Made by a program: the position numbers and the translations under genes | NCBI RefSeq assembly: GCF_005405385.1 | Contig: NZ_BJDY01000006.1 | Location: 62,001-126,000 of the forward strand | DNA: 64,000 nucleotides | Reading direction: 5' to 3' | DNA from: Lactiplantibacillus mudanjiangensis | GTDB taxonomy: Bacteria; Bacillota; Bacilli; Lactobacillales; Lactobacillaceae | Part shown: positions 8,301-17,690 of the stretch, one piece after another | Numbering within the stretch: position 1 is the first letter of the stretch | Layout: every line of letters begins with the position of its first letter | The notes under the pieces: generated by a model | Seen by the model: only the letters and a program-made list of their open reading frames with translations | The model's database searches: none | Told to the model about the DNA's origin: nothing

Positions 8301-8610
8301 CTGATCAAAAGTGGTTCGACTTGCCACCCGCCGTTCGCCCACCTTGGGTCGGAACGCTGTGAGCGGACCGGAGCCAGTCAGCGATGGCGCCGGCCGTGAA
8401 AATATCGTTATTCTGGGTGTTTTCCCGGGCTTACGATGTGGTCGACTTTTAAGACTAGTGGTTTTAGCTAGGCTTAAAAGCGAGGCGAAAGCCCGCACTT
8501 TGGCTGGAGCCGGTCCCACAGCCGGCAGAGTCACTGGCTGGCGTAGGTGACTCATTTAGCACAGCTCAAGCCCTTATCGTGTCAGTGACTATCACGCTTT
8601 AGTTATTTAA
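8301..8610 (-). repeat. Palindromic repeat copy A (internally deleted)
   Basis: Copy A is in reverse orientation relative to copies B, C, D and F. It matches copy E from GATCAAA to GTAGGTGAC. It lacks a block between two ACCGG strings, where GCGGACCGG joins directly to AGCCAGTCAG; this looks like a short-homology deletion. A degraded terminal inverted repeat (ACGCTTTAGTTATTTAA) overlaps the addA stop codon. It fills the gap between two convergent genes. Open reading frames inside are not credible genes. Confidence 0.85.
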
Positions 8611-11600
8611 CCGCAACTAGTTCATGATGACCGAGTGAATACAAATACTGTTGCGTGACAGGTCGTTGTAACATTGATTGCAACGCGGCCCCGTATAATT
8701 TCACTTGCCCCGCATACTTACCGAGTAAGTCATCGGCATGGGCCACGTGATCTGTCTTGTAATCAAACAGAATTAACGCTTCATCCGTTTGCAAATAGCC
8801 ATCGATAATCCCATGAATGAGAATTTTGCTATTACCATCAGCCTCAAAACCATCAAATAAGGCTTGGGCTGGCAACAATAATGAGAATGGCACTTCACGA
8901 TGAACTTGATCAGGCTGTGCCAAGAGTTGTTGTCCCAACGTACTGTCGTAAAAACTCAAAATTGGCTCAATTTGAATCTGATCACCAATGGCGCTTGTCA
9001 ACACTTGCTTCGCGACTAAATCAGCAATCGTCGCCTGAACGGCCTCAGTCGTCACCGGTTTATGAATATCTAACTGTTCTAAAACCAGATGTGTCGCACT
9101 CCCGATTTCAGCCCCAGTTGGCGCTTGCGTTGTTTGCAAAAATTTTGGCAAAGTTAAGCTATCGGCAACATACCGATTATGCACTCGCGATTGCTTAGTG
9201 CTGACCGTTGGATTTTCATTCATCAATGGTGTGTCCGGGTCTTCAAAGACACGTTTGACTTCTGATACTGATTGATAAGCGGTAGTCGTCGTCGCCACTT
9301 GGGCTGGATAACTAAAGTTTAAAATCCGACTAATCTGTTGTCGCGTCATATCATCAATATCCACGGTAACGTCAGCCTCAACTTGCTCAACTGCACTCTG
9401 ATTAGCAGTAGCTGTCGATTCGGCTGCCGCCGTCTCAATCGTAGTGGCGTCGCCCAGCTCGATCGTTACCCGCGCATCGGCCGTCGTAAACTGCATTTGA
9501 GGTTGGTCGCCATCCCAGTAGTCTTTGAAATCTACATGCCGAATTAAACTCATGCCGACCCAATCCAGTGCATTATTGGCCGCAACACGCAATGTCGCTG
9601 GTAATAATCGTTCCGGCGTACTAAACGTTCGACGCCATTGTTGAGTGGCAGTCTCAATATCCTTAACCGTCCCCACTAGATACAATTGTTGTTCCGCTCG
9701 GGTAATGGCCACATACAGCTTTCGCATTTCTTCCGCGCGTAACTTTTTTCCAGCAACTTGCCGTGCCACTAGTCGTGGTAAGGTTGGATATTTAACGCGT
9801 GTTTCTGGATCTAAATAGGTAATGCCAATCCCGGCTTGTCGGTCTAACAATGCTGATGCATTTAGATCCGTTTGATTGAAGCGTTTATCCAAATCCATGA
9901 TAAAGACAACTGGAAATTCCAACCCTTTACTCCCATGAATCGTCATCACACTGACCGCTTCGGTGCTTGTTTCCGCGACCGCCGAGGCGAGATCTTCATC
10001 CTTTTCTTGCATGCGTTTGATAAATCGGACGAATTGAAATAACCCCTTAAAACTGCCCTCTTCATACGCATGTGCTCGTTCATACAAGGCGTGCAAATTG
10101 GCTTGTCGTTGTGGGCCAGCTGGCATCCCACCAACATAATCCAAGAATCCAGTCCGATCATAGATGCGCCAAATCAATGTTACTAACTGATTACGTCGGG
10201 CTAAATCTCGAAATTCAGTTAATTGAGTCATGAACCGGTCAATCTTATCGTAAACCGCATCACCATAGGCATCATGTGCTTGTCCCGGATAACGTTCATA
10301 GAAATCACGCAAGGCTTGGAAATAATCACTCGTCTTATTCTGAATCCGTAAATAAACGAGTTGATTTTCGTCTAGACCGACCATTGGTGAACGCAAGACC
10401 GCCACCAAAGGAATATCTTGATACGGATTATCAATGATGGTGAGTAACGCCATCATAATCCGAATTTCAGTGGTTTGAAAATAGTTTTGGGCATCATTGA
10501 CAACAATCGGAATATGCAATCGTTTAAAGACATCGACAATCGATAAGTTATGATTACGCGTTGGTACTAGTAATGCCACATCACTGTATCGCAATGGTCG
10601 ATACGTTTGCGTTGCTCGGTCATAAATCGGATGATCTTCCGCTTTTAACGTTAAAATCTTTTGAGCAACCATCATAATACTCCCCAATGCTGGGTCATCG
10701 ATGGCAAAATCAGCTTCATCTGAAGCGTCATCCTCAGTGGCCGCTTCGCCACTTTGATACAGCATCAAGCTCGTCGTTTGTGGCAAGTCACTCGGGTAAT
10801 CTTTAGGTCCATACTTCAAATAAGCCGCCTGATCATAGTCAATCTGACCCACCGGTGCATCCATAATCTGGCTAAAGATTAGGTTAGTTAATTGATCAAC
10901 ATTTTCAACCGACCGAAAATTTTCCGCTAAGACAATGCGATCCCCATGTTCAGGGTTAGCCCCAAAATCTTGGTACTTGTGTAAGAACAACAACGGATCA
11001 GCCAACCGGAATTGATAAATCGACTGCTTCACATCTCCCACCATAAACATGTTGCCAGGTGTTGACTGTGACAATAACTGCAAGATGGTTTCCTGTAAAC
11101 TGTTGATATCTTGGTACTCATCGACCATGACTTCTGAAAATTGCGCTTGTAATTGGGCTAATGCCGCTTGACCACTCTCGTTTTGACTGGTTAAAATTTG
11201 TAAACTCAAATGTTCCAAATCGTTAAAATCAAGAACATGCCGGCGCCGCTTTTCAGCCGCGAAAGCATCTTTGAAGGCTAACGTAGCCTTAACCAGTTCA
11301 GTCACCAAAGCTTCGGCCCCAGTCATGATATCCAAGACTTGTTGCTCATCACTCATAAAATAGTCATCAGCCAGTTTGCTCATCGTCTTTTTGACTTCGG
11401 CCACTTGGGTATTGATGGCTGTCCCCACCATCGTCCGAGTCACGTCATCTTTGTATTTCTTCGCAATCGTCCCAATTTTAAAGTTTTGGCAAACGGCACG
11501 TAAGGCGTTCCAATCCATCGTGGCCACATTGGCTACCAGTTCAGTTAATTCTGCTTGCGCACTTTCCAAATTCTTAATTGTGGCCGGCTTTAACTCATTG

Positions 11601-12352
11601 GCCTCCGCTTGGACTAAGCCTTGTTGAATCGTTGTCAACATATTTTGAAACAAGGGCATGAGCTGTGGCAACACCTGTTGTTGATAGAAGCTTGACGTGG
11701 TCACGTGGTCACCATCAAGATGATAAGTTGCTGGCAATTGTTGCAACCAAGCGACTGGATCAGGCGTTGATTGCGCAAAATCATACAACCGCATGATCAG
11801 TCGACTGAGTCCGTCATCGCTGCGATCATTAGAAAAGTTCGCGGTCAACAGCGCAAAGACTTCGCCATCATCTTCGTACAACTTTTCACGGACCGTATCC
11901 CAGACTTGATCCCGAATCAACAAGCCTTCGGTATTATCCGTCAGTAATCGAAAAACCGGATCAAGATTAATCACGTAATAGTAACGTTGAATCAATCGAT
12001 TACAAAAGGCATCTAATGTACTGATATTAGCGACACCGAGCAGATTTAATTGCCGACGCAATGGTTGTAATTCGGGACTGGCCATTGTGGCTTTAGGATG
12101 AGCCGCTAAAAACGTTGACAACTCAGCATTCAATCGTTTTTCAAGTTTTTGTTTCATATGCTTAGCAGCGAGGTTCGTAAACGTCACCACCAATAACTGA
12201 TCGATATCAGTCCCAGCTTTGATTTTGCGCATGATCCGTTCAATCAAAACCGTGGTTTTGCCAGAACCAGCTGATGCGGACACTAATAAATTATTACCTT
12301 GCTGGTCAATCGCGGCTTGTTGACTAGCTGTATAGGCTGTTTTTTCACTCAT
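8603..12352 (-). CDS. addA: ATP-dependent helicase/nuclease subunit A (AddA/RexA)
   Basis: This is the helicase-nuclease subunit of AddAB (RexAB), which resects double-strand breaks up to Chi sites for RecA loading. The 1249 residues match the family. The Walker A sequence SASAGSGKTTVL lies at about 24-35, followed by UvrD-like motifs DEYQDIN, NFRSVENVD and MTIHGSKGLEFPVVF. The C-terminal RecB nuclease motif LILFDYKTD is intact. The ATG at 12352 overlaps the addB stop by 8 nt (ATGAGTGA); in-frame ATGs at 12361 and 12379 are alternatives, with GGAG and GGGGG nearby. It is co-transcribed with addB. Confidence 0.9.
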   Translation of the reverse strand: MSEKTAYTASQQAAIDQQGNNLLVSASAGSGKTTVLIERIMRKIKAGTDIDQLLVVTFTNLAAKHMKQKLEKRLNAELSTFLAAHPKATMASPELQPLRRQLNLLGVANISTLDAFCNRLIQRYYYVINLDPVFRLLTDNTEGLLIRDQVWDTVREKLYEDDGEVFALLTANFSNDRSDDGLSRLIMRLYDFAQSTPDPVAWLQQLPATYHLDGDHVTTSSFYQQQVLPQLMPLFQNMLTTIQQGLVQAEANELKPATIKNLESAQAELTELVANVATMDWNALRAVCQNFKIGTIAKKYKDDVTRTMVGTAINTQVAEVKKTMSKLADDYFMSDEQQVLDIMTGAEALVTELVKATLAFKDAFAAEKRRRHVLDFNDLEHLSLQILTSQNESGQAALAQLQAQFSEVMVDEYQDINSLQETILQLLSQSTPGNMFMVGDVKQSIYQFRLADPLLFLHKYQDFGANPEHGDRIVLAENFRSVENVDQLTNLIFSQIMDAPVGQIDYDQAAYLKYGPKDYPSDLPQTTSLMLYQSGEAATEDDASDEADFAIDDPALGSIMMVAQKILTLKAEDHPIYDRATQTYRPLRYSDVALLVPTRNHNLSIVDVFKRLHIPIVVNDAQNYFQTTEIRIMMALLTIIDNPYQDIPLVAVLRSPMVGLDENQLVYLRIQNKTSDYFQALRDFYERYPGQAHDAYGDAVYDKIDRFMTQLTEFRDLARRNQLVTLIWRIYDRTGFLDYVGGMPAGPQRQANLHALYERAHAYEEGSFKGLFQFVRFIKRMQEKDEDLASAVAETSTEAVSVMTIHGSKGLEFPVVFIMDLDKRFNQTDLNASALLDRQAGIGITYLDPETRVKYPTLPRLVARQVAGKKLRAEEMRKLYVAITRAEQQLYLVGTVKDIETATQQWRRTFSTPERLLPATLRVAANNALDWVGMSLIRHVDFKDYWDGDQPQMQFTTADARVTIELGDATTIETAAAESTATANQSAVEQVEADVTVDIDDMTRQQISRILNFSYPAQVATTTTAYQSVSEVKRVFEDPDTPLMNENPTVSTKQSRVHNRYVADSLTLPKFLQTTQAPTGAEIGSATHLVLEQLDIHKPVTTEAVQATIADLVAKQVLTSAIGDQIQIEPILSFYDSTLGQQLLAQPDQVHREVPFSLLLPAQALFDGFEADGNSKILIHGIIDGYLQTDEALILFDYKTDHVAHADDLLGKYAGQVKLYGAALQSMLQRPVTQQYLYSLGHHELVAVK

Positions 12353-15300
12353 TTTTCTCATCCCCCAACTCCGTGGCAATCCGATCCAAAACTTCTTGCG
12401 GACTCAACGGTGGTAAATCGCGGTAATTATTTTCTGGTAGCATCGCATCAAATTCCATAATTGCGAGATATGGCGAATATTGTAACGCCGTTTGTTTATC
12501 GTTCAAGCGGATTGGATTCAAGGCCAAGGCCCCAGCGAAAATCGCTTCGGCAGCAGCCACAATCAATTGTCGATTATTAGCCAATAAGGCATCCAATTGC
12601 GTTTCAGTGACCAGTGGTGCGGCTTTGGTACTACTATAAGCGCCATCTGTCTTGCGACTAAATGGATAAATTTTTGAATGTTGATAACCCGTTTTCTTAG
12701 GTAATTCAGTATCTAAATGTTGTAACAGTTGTGGGTCATCTAAAACGACCCCTTTGTATTTATTAGCTTTCAATAAAGCCGCCTCAAAACCAGCCTTGGC
12801 ATCACTCGGCTTGAGCGTTGGATTTTGAATATGCATGTACAATGCTCCGGCCAATTTCACTTTTTCATTCGGATTTTGAACGATTTCGGATTCATTCACC
12901 AAAACGGCATTGAGATAAGTCAACATTTGCATGGCTAAGCCATAGTAGGCCTGCTGAAAATCAAACTTGTGTTGTGAAGACTTGTAATCCACAATTCCCA
13001 AATAGTTTTGGTCAGCAACCTGAATTTGATCTAAGCGATCAATCTTTCCCCGCACATGGACACTATGTTCGGCATCAACTTTGAAATCAAGGGCCTTTAG
13101 TCCATGTTCTTTACCAACATTCCCAAACAAGACTTCGGTTTGACGTGGCGTGGCTTCGGAATGCAAACTCTGATTACGAATAGCATAAGCAATTTGGCGA
13201 ACCGTATTTAATAATTGCCGGCGTAAATAGGCCATCCGATTAGAACTCGATAGAATCGTAAATTGGGGTTGTGCCAAAACGGTTAACGACACCTGATCTA
13301 AAAATTGATCTAAAGTGTCATCGTCCAGCGAAGCCAACGTTAACCCTTGTGCCTGAACGAGTTTAATTAAGCCATCAAGCACCGCATGGAAGAATTCACC
13401 CGTACTTGCTGCTGACAGCTCGAAGACATCTCGTTCACGTAACTTTAGTCCGTACTTTAAAAAGTACGCATATTGATTACGGTAGAACTCTTCTAATTTT
13501 GAAATTGAAGTATAGATCTGTTTGCCATACAATGCTTGCACACTGTCTGACGTTAATGGTGTCGGCACGTTGCGATAACTTAACCCCGCTAGCAGTTGTT
13601 GCGCTAAGGGACCAAAAGTCGGATCTTGACTGAGTTCACGCCGCAACCACACCCAAACTGGGGCCGGTCGTAAGGGCTCACCCACATGATTATGATCTTG
13701 ATTAGCCGTTAACACATCACGATAGACTTGGATCACATGCGTCAAAGTCCGACGTTTGGAACCGACAAACGGTGCAATTTTCGGCTTGGTTGGATCTGGC
13801 GTTGCCAAATACACTAGCGTCTTCAATTGAAAGGCCCGTTGAATTTGGATCACATAACTCGACAAGTTCAATTCAGCTTCTTGACTATCCTTTAACGGCG
13901 CGCTCAAATACAAACGTTCCGTTGCATTTAAGAAAGCCAAATAATTCAGATAGCGTTCATCACCAAGTTGAACGACTGCTGAATCTGCTAAATAATGATC
14001 TCCATCTAACTGATTTAATTCTGGTTGTAACTGGTTCTTATCAGTATCACTCAATAAATCGTTGGTCATGATACGATCGGGCATCACTAAGTCAGTGGCC
14101 CCCATCAGCATCACCACTTTGCGATTTTGACTCTGTTCGCGACCACTTTCAGAAATCGACACTTGATCTAACGTTGATGGAATTTGCGCATATCCAGCGC
14201 CTTCAAATCCAGCCTGGAGTAACGCCAAAAAATCAACAAGTTCAAATGGCTGATCCCCTAACATGGTCACAAAATCATCGAGCATTTCACAGAATGTCTG
14301 CCAGGTTTGTTCCGGTTCACTAGCTGTCGCTAAATCACCGCGTTCAACGGCTTGATCCCGCCATGCCATTAGTTGTGTATCCACACCATTTTTCGTCAAA
14401 AAGGTCACTAATAATGTCGCGGCTGTGCGTCCATCTGAGGCCTTCGAAAGGGCTTTAAAAAATGGTGGCAAGATTTTGGCCACAAAATGATGAATCAAGT
14501 TAATTTTTTCAGTAATCGCCGCATTTTGATCAGTTTCAACCCCAGCATCACCGGCAATCACTTGAAAGTATTGCCAATCTTCTTTTTGCGTCCATCGGCG
14601 GCCACTGTAGCCACTCTTCAAAATAAAGTTTTCGGTTAAATCAACCGCTTGCTGATAAGCTTGACGATTCATTGGGCGCCCGTTCACTTGCGGCAACAAC
14701 AATTCAGTTTTCAATAATCGCATGACATCACGATATTGATAATGATTTTCTTGAACCGCAAAGAGCGCGCTGATTAATTCTACTAACGGGTGGTCAGCCA
14801 TAGATCGGCGTAAATCCAAGAAATACGGGATTTCCATCGCGTGAAAAATTGGCGCAATCATTGTGTCATAACTCGTTAAGTGACGCGTCACCACAAGAAA
14901 ATCACGATAGTGGTATCCTTCATTCGCCACCAACTGACGAATTTGACGAGCCACTTGCGCGATTTCAGTCTGCCGCGTATCAGTGCGAAAAACGTGTAAG
15001 GCCTTTTGGTTATCGTCAATTGCGCTTGGTTTACCAGCACCACGCCAAACATCATCAAGCGCCGCTAATGCTGGCGCAACCCGAACTTGTTGCGCAAAAA
15101 CATCTGGCAACTGCTCGATATGACGGACCTGAGCATACTGACTCAAGCGATAATACAACCGGCCCGTTTGATAAAATAACGTGCCATTCAATGGCTTCTT
15201 TTTTGGTGCTTCGGTTAAAATCAAACTCATTGTCACCTTGGCACCACGCTCTAACAGCGTTGTCACAATCGCCTGTTCTTGCGTTGATAACTGTGAGAAC

Positions 15301-15923
15301 AGCTCCAAATAAACTTGTGTCCCATGTAAATTTTGCGTTTGTAAATACTGATTAAGTTGCGCTAACACATCGGCATTTTTTAAATACTTACCAGCGGTCA
15401 TCGCATCAAAGTCGGTGTATACAATCGCTAAATCATGTAATTTAGCCTGCAAGTCTCCCGCTGGCGCATTTTGGGCTAACTGAACGACATCTTCCGGTGC
15501 TAAATTAGCCAATTGTAACTCATTAATTTCTTGAGCCAGTTGCGTAATAAACCCAGTTTGATTAACTTCCCCGCCGAATAAACGTAAGTCCTCAGCGTGG
15601 GCCCGTAAAATCTTAAAGAGTAGCATATTGATCCCAGCACTAGATAATCGTGGCAATTGATAAGCCGCTTCATTTTTCATTAAATACCATGCCAAACGGG
15701 TAAATGAAAAAACCTGAACTTGCGTCTGCGCATATAACGCCGATTGCCCAGCCATCATTGCCAATCGATTTAAGACATCGACTTCAGTATCAAACTTCAC
15801 GTGGTTCGGCACCAAGTAAAAGAATTGATCCTGTGGATTAGCCTGCAATTGCTGGTTCAATTGGGTCACCATTGTTTGGCGATGATCGACTTTAGCTGGT
15901 CCTAGAACGAACTGTAAAGACAA
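12345..15923 (-). CDS. addB: ATP-dependent helicase/nuclease subunit B (AddB/RexB)
   Basis: The 1192-residue partner of AddA begins LQFVLGPAKVDHRQTMV. There the Walker A of Bacillus AddB is degenerate, as in the RexB type of Lactobacillales. The C-terminal nuclease domain carries YLGIVDYKSSQ. The Fe-S cysteines of Bacillus AddB are not seen at the equivalent SKLEEFYRNQYAYF segment. The protein scans for Chi and cuts the 5' strand. It starts at TTG with GGAGGGG upstream. It is first gene of addB-addA and carries a LexA-type box 20 bp ahead of the start. Confidence 0.9.
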   Translation of the reverse strand: MSLQFVLGPAKVDHRQTMVTQLNQQLQANPQDQFFYLVPNHVKFDTEVDVLNRLAMMAGQSALYAQTQVQVFSFTRLAWYLMKNEAAYQLPRLSSAGINMLLFKILRAHAEDLRLFGGEVNQTGFITQLAQEINELQLANLAPEDVVQLAQNAPAGDLQAKLHDLAIVYTDFDAMTAGKYLKNADVLAQLNQYLQTQNLHGTQVYLELFSQLSTQEQAIVTTLLERGAKVTMSLILTEAPKKKPLNGTLFYQTGRLYYRLSQYAQVRHIEQLPDVFAQQVRVAPALAALDDVWRGAGKPSAIDDNQKALHVFRTDTRQTEIAQVARQIRQLVANEGYHYRDFLVVTRHLTSYDTMIAPIFHAMEIPYFLDLRRSMADHPLVELISALFAVQENHYQYRDVMRLLKTELLLPQVNGRPMNRQAYQQAVDLTENFILKSGYSGRRWTQKEDWQYFQVIAGDAGVETDQNAAITEKINLIHHFVAKILPPFFKALSKASDGRTAATLLVTFLTKNGVDTQLMAWRDQAVERGDLATASEPEQTWQTFCEMLDDFVTMLGDQPFELVDFLALLQAGFEGAGYAQIPSTLDQVSISESGREQSQNRKVVMLMGATDLVMPDRIMTNDLLSDTDKNQLQPELNQLDGDHYLADSAVVQLGDERYLNYLAFLNATERLYLSAPLKDSQEAELNLSSYVIQIQRAFQLKTLVYLATPDPTKPKIAPFVGSKRRTLTHVIQVYRDVLTANQDHNHVGEPLRPAPVWVWLRRELSQDPTFGPLAQQLLAGLSYRNVPTPLTSDSVQALYGKQIYTSISKLEEFYRNQYAYFLKYGLKLRERDVFELSAASTGEFFHAVLDGLIKLVQAQGLTLASLDDDTLDQFLDQVSLTVLAQPQFTILSSSNRMAYLRRQLLNTVRQIAYAIRNQSLHSEATPRQTEVLFGNVGKEHGLKALDFKVDAEHSVHVRGKIDRLDQIQVADQNYLGIVDYKSSQHKFDFQQAYYGLAMQMLTYLNAVLVNESEIVQNPNEKVKLAGALYMHIQNPTLKPSDAKAGFEAALLKANKYKGVVLDDPQLLQHLDTELPKKTGYQHSKIYPFSRKTDGAYSSTKAAPLVTETQLDALLANNRQLIVAAAEAIFAGALALNPIRLNDKQTALQYSPYLAIMEFDAMLPENNYRDLPPLSPQEVLDRIATELGDEKNE

Positions 15924-15943
15924 ATTTTACCCCTCCATTTCAT

Positions 15944-15955
15944 GAACAAACGTTC
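15944..15955 (-). promoter_or_regulatory. LexA/DinR-type SOS box ahead of addB
   Basis: GAACAAACGTTC fits the Gram-positive SOS consensus GAAC-N4-GTTC exactly. It lies about 20 bp upstream of the addB start and downstream of an extended -10 candidate (TGCGATAAT, minus strand, near 15970-15978), so LexA bound here would block the start of transcription. Confidence 0.7.
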
Positions 15956-15992
15956 TCATATTTAAGATTAATTATCGCATATCTGAGTACAC

Positions 15993-16026
15993 AAAAAAAG
16001 CGCGTCGACTTAAAAGTCCCGTGCTT
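15993..16026 (-). terminator. Terminator at the end of the pyr transcript
   Basis: The minus-strand hairpin has a GACTT-TT-AAGTC core with outer AAGC/GCTT pairs, followed by a T-run. It lies between repeat copy B and addB, so it would end transcription coming from pyrE. Confidence 0.65.
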
Positions 16027-16049
16027 TAATTGAGTTATGCTAAATTTAT

Positions 16050-16292
16050 CACCTACGCCAGTCAGCGATTCTGCCGGTTGGATTACAGGTGTTAATCAAG
16101 TTTGTAACCACTGACATAACCGAGAGTGAGCTCACATTGAGCCCAGCCGTGGGAGCTCTTAGCGATTTATCGCTTAGAGCTTGGCGCTTTTGAAACACGG
16201 GTTGGGTGGTTCAAAACGACGGTTCAGACCGCTTTTTGGCTGAACCGGTCCACCCACCGCGTTCCGGCTTAATGTGGGCGAACGGTAGGTGG
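16050..16292 (+). repeat. Palindromic repeat copy B (left-arm deletion)
   Basis: This copy keeps the CACCTAC start and GTAGGTG end and the right-arm hairpins (AGCTCT...AGAGCT; CGGTTCAG...CTGAACCG). It has lost most of the left arm between CTGCCGG and the central CGGTTA region. It is the only copy placed between co-directional genes: after the pyrE stop and before addB. Confidence 0.85.
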
Positions 16293-16333
16293 CAAGTTAC
16301 GCCCCACTTAATGTAATGACACTCACTAGAAAA

Positions 16334-16972
16334 CTAAACTTGTGGGGTCCAAGTCGTTGGGTTTTGACGCCAAGCGTGTAACGATGCTAACCCAGCATCA
16401 TCGATATAATCGGCTTCACGGGCCACCTTAATCAGGGTTGAATAATTCGACAAACTGAACAACGGTAAGTCAGCGGCCGCAAAGTTCGTTGTGGCCGCAT
16501 CTAGTTCATAGCTAAACACCGATCCGACTGCCACAATATCGCCACCTTCGGCTTGTACGGCTTTGGCGGCCTGTAAGACACTCCCGCCTGTTGAAATCAA
16601 GTCATCAAGCATCACAACTTTTTGTCCGGGTGTTAAGACACCTTCAATTTGACGACCGGCCCCATGATCCTTAGGCTTTGAACGCACATAAATCAATGGC
16701 AAATCTAATAATTGGGCTACCCAAGCGGCATGTGGGATTCCCGCCGTTGCCACACCGGCAATCACTTCAGCTTGTGGATAATTTGTACGAATTAAGTCAG
16801 CAATGCCTTGCGCAATATGATTCCGGACTTTTGGATAAGAAATCGTCAAGCGATTATCCGTATAAATCGGACTGTGAATTCCACTGGCCCATGTAAACGG
16901 ATCTTGTGGTTTTAATGTGACCGCCTTAATCGTTAATAAATCTTGCGCGATCGTTTCAGCAATTTCAGTCAT
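16334..16972 (-). CDS. pyrE: Orotate phosphoribosyltransferase
   Basis: PyrE transfers orotate to PRPP, giving OMP, the fifth step of UMP synthesis. The 212-residue protein shows the PRPP-binding motif KVVMLDDLISTGGSV (about 117-131) and YVRSKPKDHGAGRQIEG. It is the last gene of the operon. The ATG at 16972 lies 11 nt after GGAG; a second in-frame ATG at 16981 is only 2 nt from it. It overlaps the pyrF end by 8 nt. Confidence 0.92.
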   Translation of the reverse strand: MTEIAETIAQDLLTIKAVTLKPQDPFTWASGIHSPIYTDNRLTISYPKVRNHIAQGIADLIRTNYPQAEVIAGVATAGIPHAAWVAQLLDLPLIYVRSKPKDHGAGRQIEGVLTPGQKVVMLDDLISTGGSVLQAAKAVQAEGGDIVAVGSVFSYELDAATTNFAAADLPLFSLSNYSTLIKVAREADYIDDAGLASLHAWRQNPTTWTPQV

Positions 16973-17690
16973 GATTAACATTACTCCATTCTGTTAGTAG
17001 TTGTTGATAAGCGTGAACGGGATCAGTGGCCTGTGTAATCGGCCGACCAATCACTAAGCCATTACTGCCGGCTTGTGCAGCGGCAGTTGGGGTCATAACC
17101 CGTTGTTGATCATCAGCCGTTGCTTGCGCAGGTCGAATACCTGGCGTGATTCCCAAGAAGTCCGGACCAACTGCCTGATGAATTGCCGCAACTTCTTGCG
17201 CTGAACAAATCACCCCATCACAGCCACTGGCTTGAGCGACTTGGGCAAGATGGACGACACTATCACGCACCGTTCCTGGAATTTGTTGATCAACATTTAA
17301 GGTAGCTTGATCCGTTGAAGTTAATTGGGTAATAGCCAATAACTTGGGCGCTGGTAACCCGGCTTCTTTGGCGCCGGCAACTAGCCCGGCTTTAGCAGCT
17401 GCCAACATCACGTGTCCACCTGCAGCATGGACGGTCGTATAACGGACACCCAAACGACCAAGTACCCGCATCGCTGATTCAACCGTATGTGGAATATCAT
17501 GCAACTTCAAGTCTAAGAACACCGTGTGTCCACGTTTTTGAACCGCTTCAATAATGGTTGGTCCAGCAGCGTAAAACAATTCCATGCCGATTTTAACAGC
17601 CAACGTTTGATTAGCTGGAAACTGATCTAAAAAGGCTAGTGCCGTCGCCGCCGTTGGAAAGTCCAAGGCGATAAACAATGGTCGTTTCAT
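16965..17690 (-). CDS. pyrF: Orotidine 5'-phosphate decarboxylase
   Basis: PyrF decarboxylates OMP to UMP. The 241-residue TIM barrel shows the catalytic signature VFLDLKLHDIPHTV (about 57-70, with the D-K-x-x-D array) and GLVIGRPITQA at the phosphate site near 211-221. Its ATG overlaps the pyrD stop by 4 nt. Confidence 0.95.
   Translation of the reverse strand: MKRPLFIALDFPTAATALAFLDQFPANQTLAVKIGMELFYAAGPTIIEAVQKRGHTVFLDLKLHDIPHTVESAMRVLGRLGVRYTTVHAAGGHVMLAAAKAGLVAGAKEAGLPAPKLLAITQLTSTDQATLNVDQQIPGTVRDSVVHLAQVAQASGCDGVICSAQEVAAIHQAVGPDFLGITPGIRPAQATADDQQRVMTPTAAAQAGSNGLVIGRPITQATDPVHAYQQLLTEWSNVNHD

Noticed and set aside
8295-8555. Open frames of 79-86 codons on both strands inside repeat copy A (and similar frames in C, E and F)
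   Set aside because: They lie wholly in the palindromic repeat, occur on both strands, lack RBSs and are not maintained between copies. They are by-products of the GC-rich repeat.
14849-15355. 168-codon frame antisense to addB
   Set aside because: Fully inside addB, no RBS, low-quality composition; a shadow frame.
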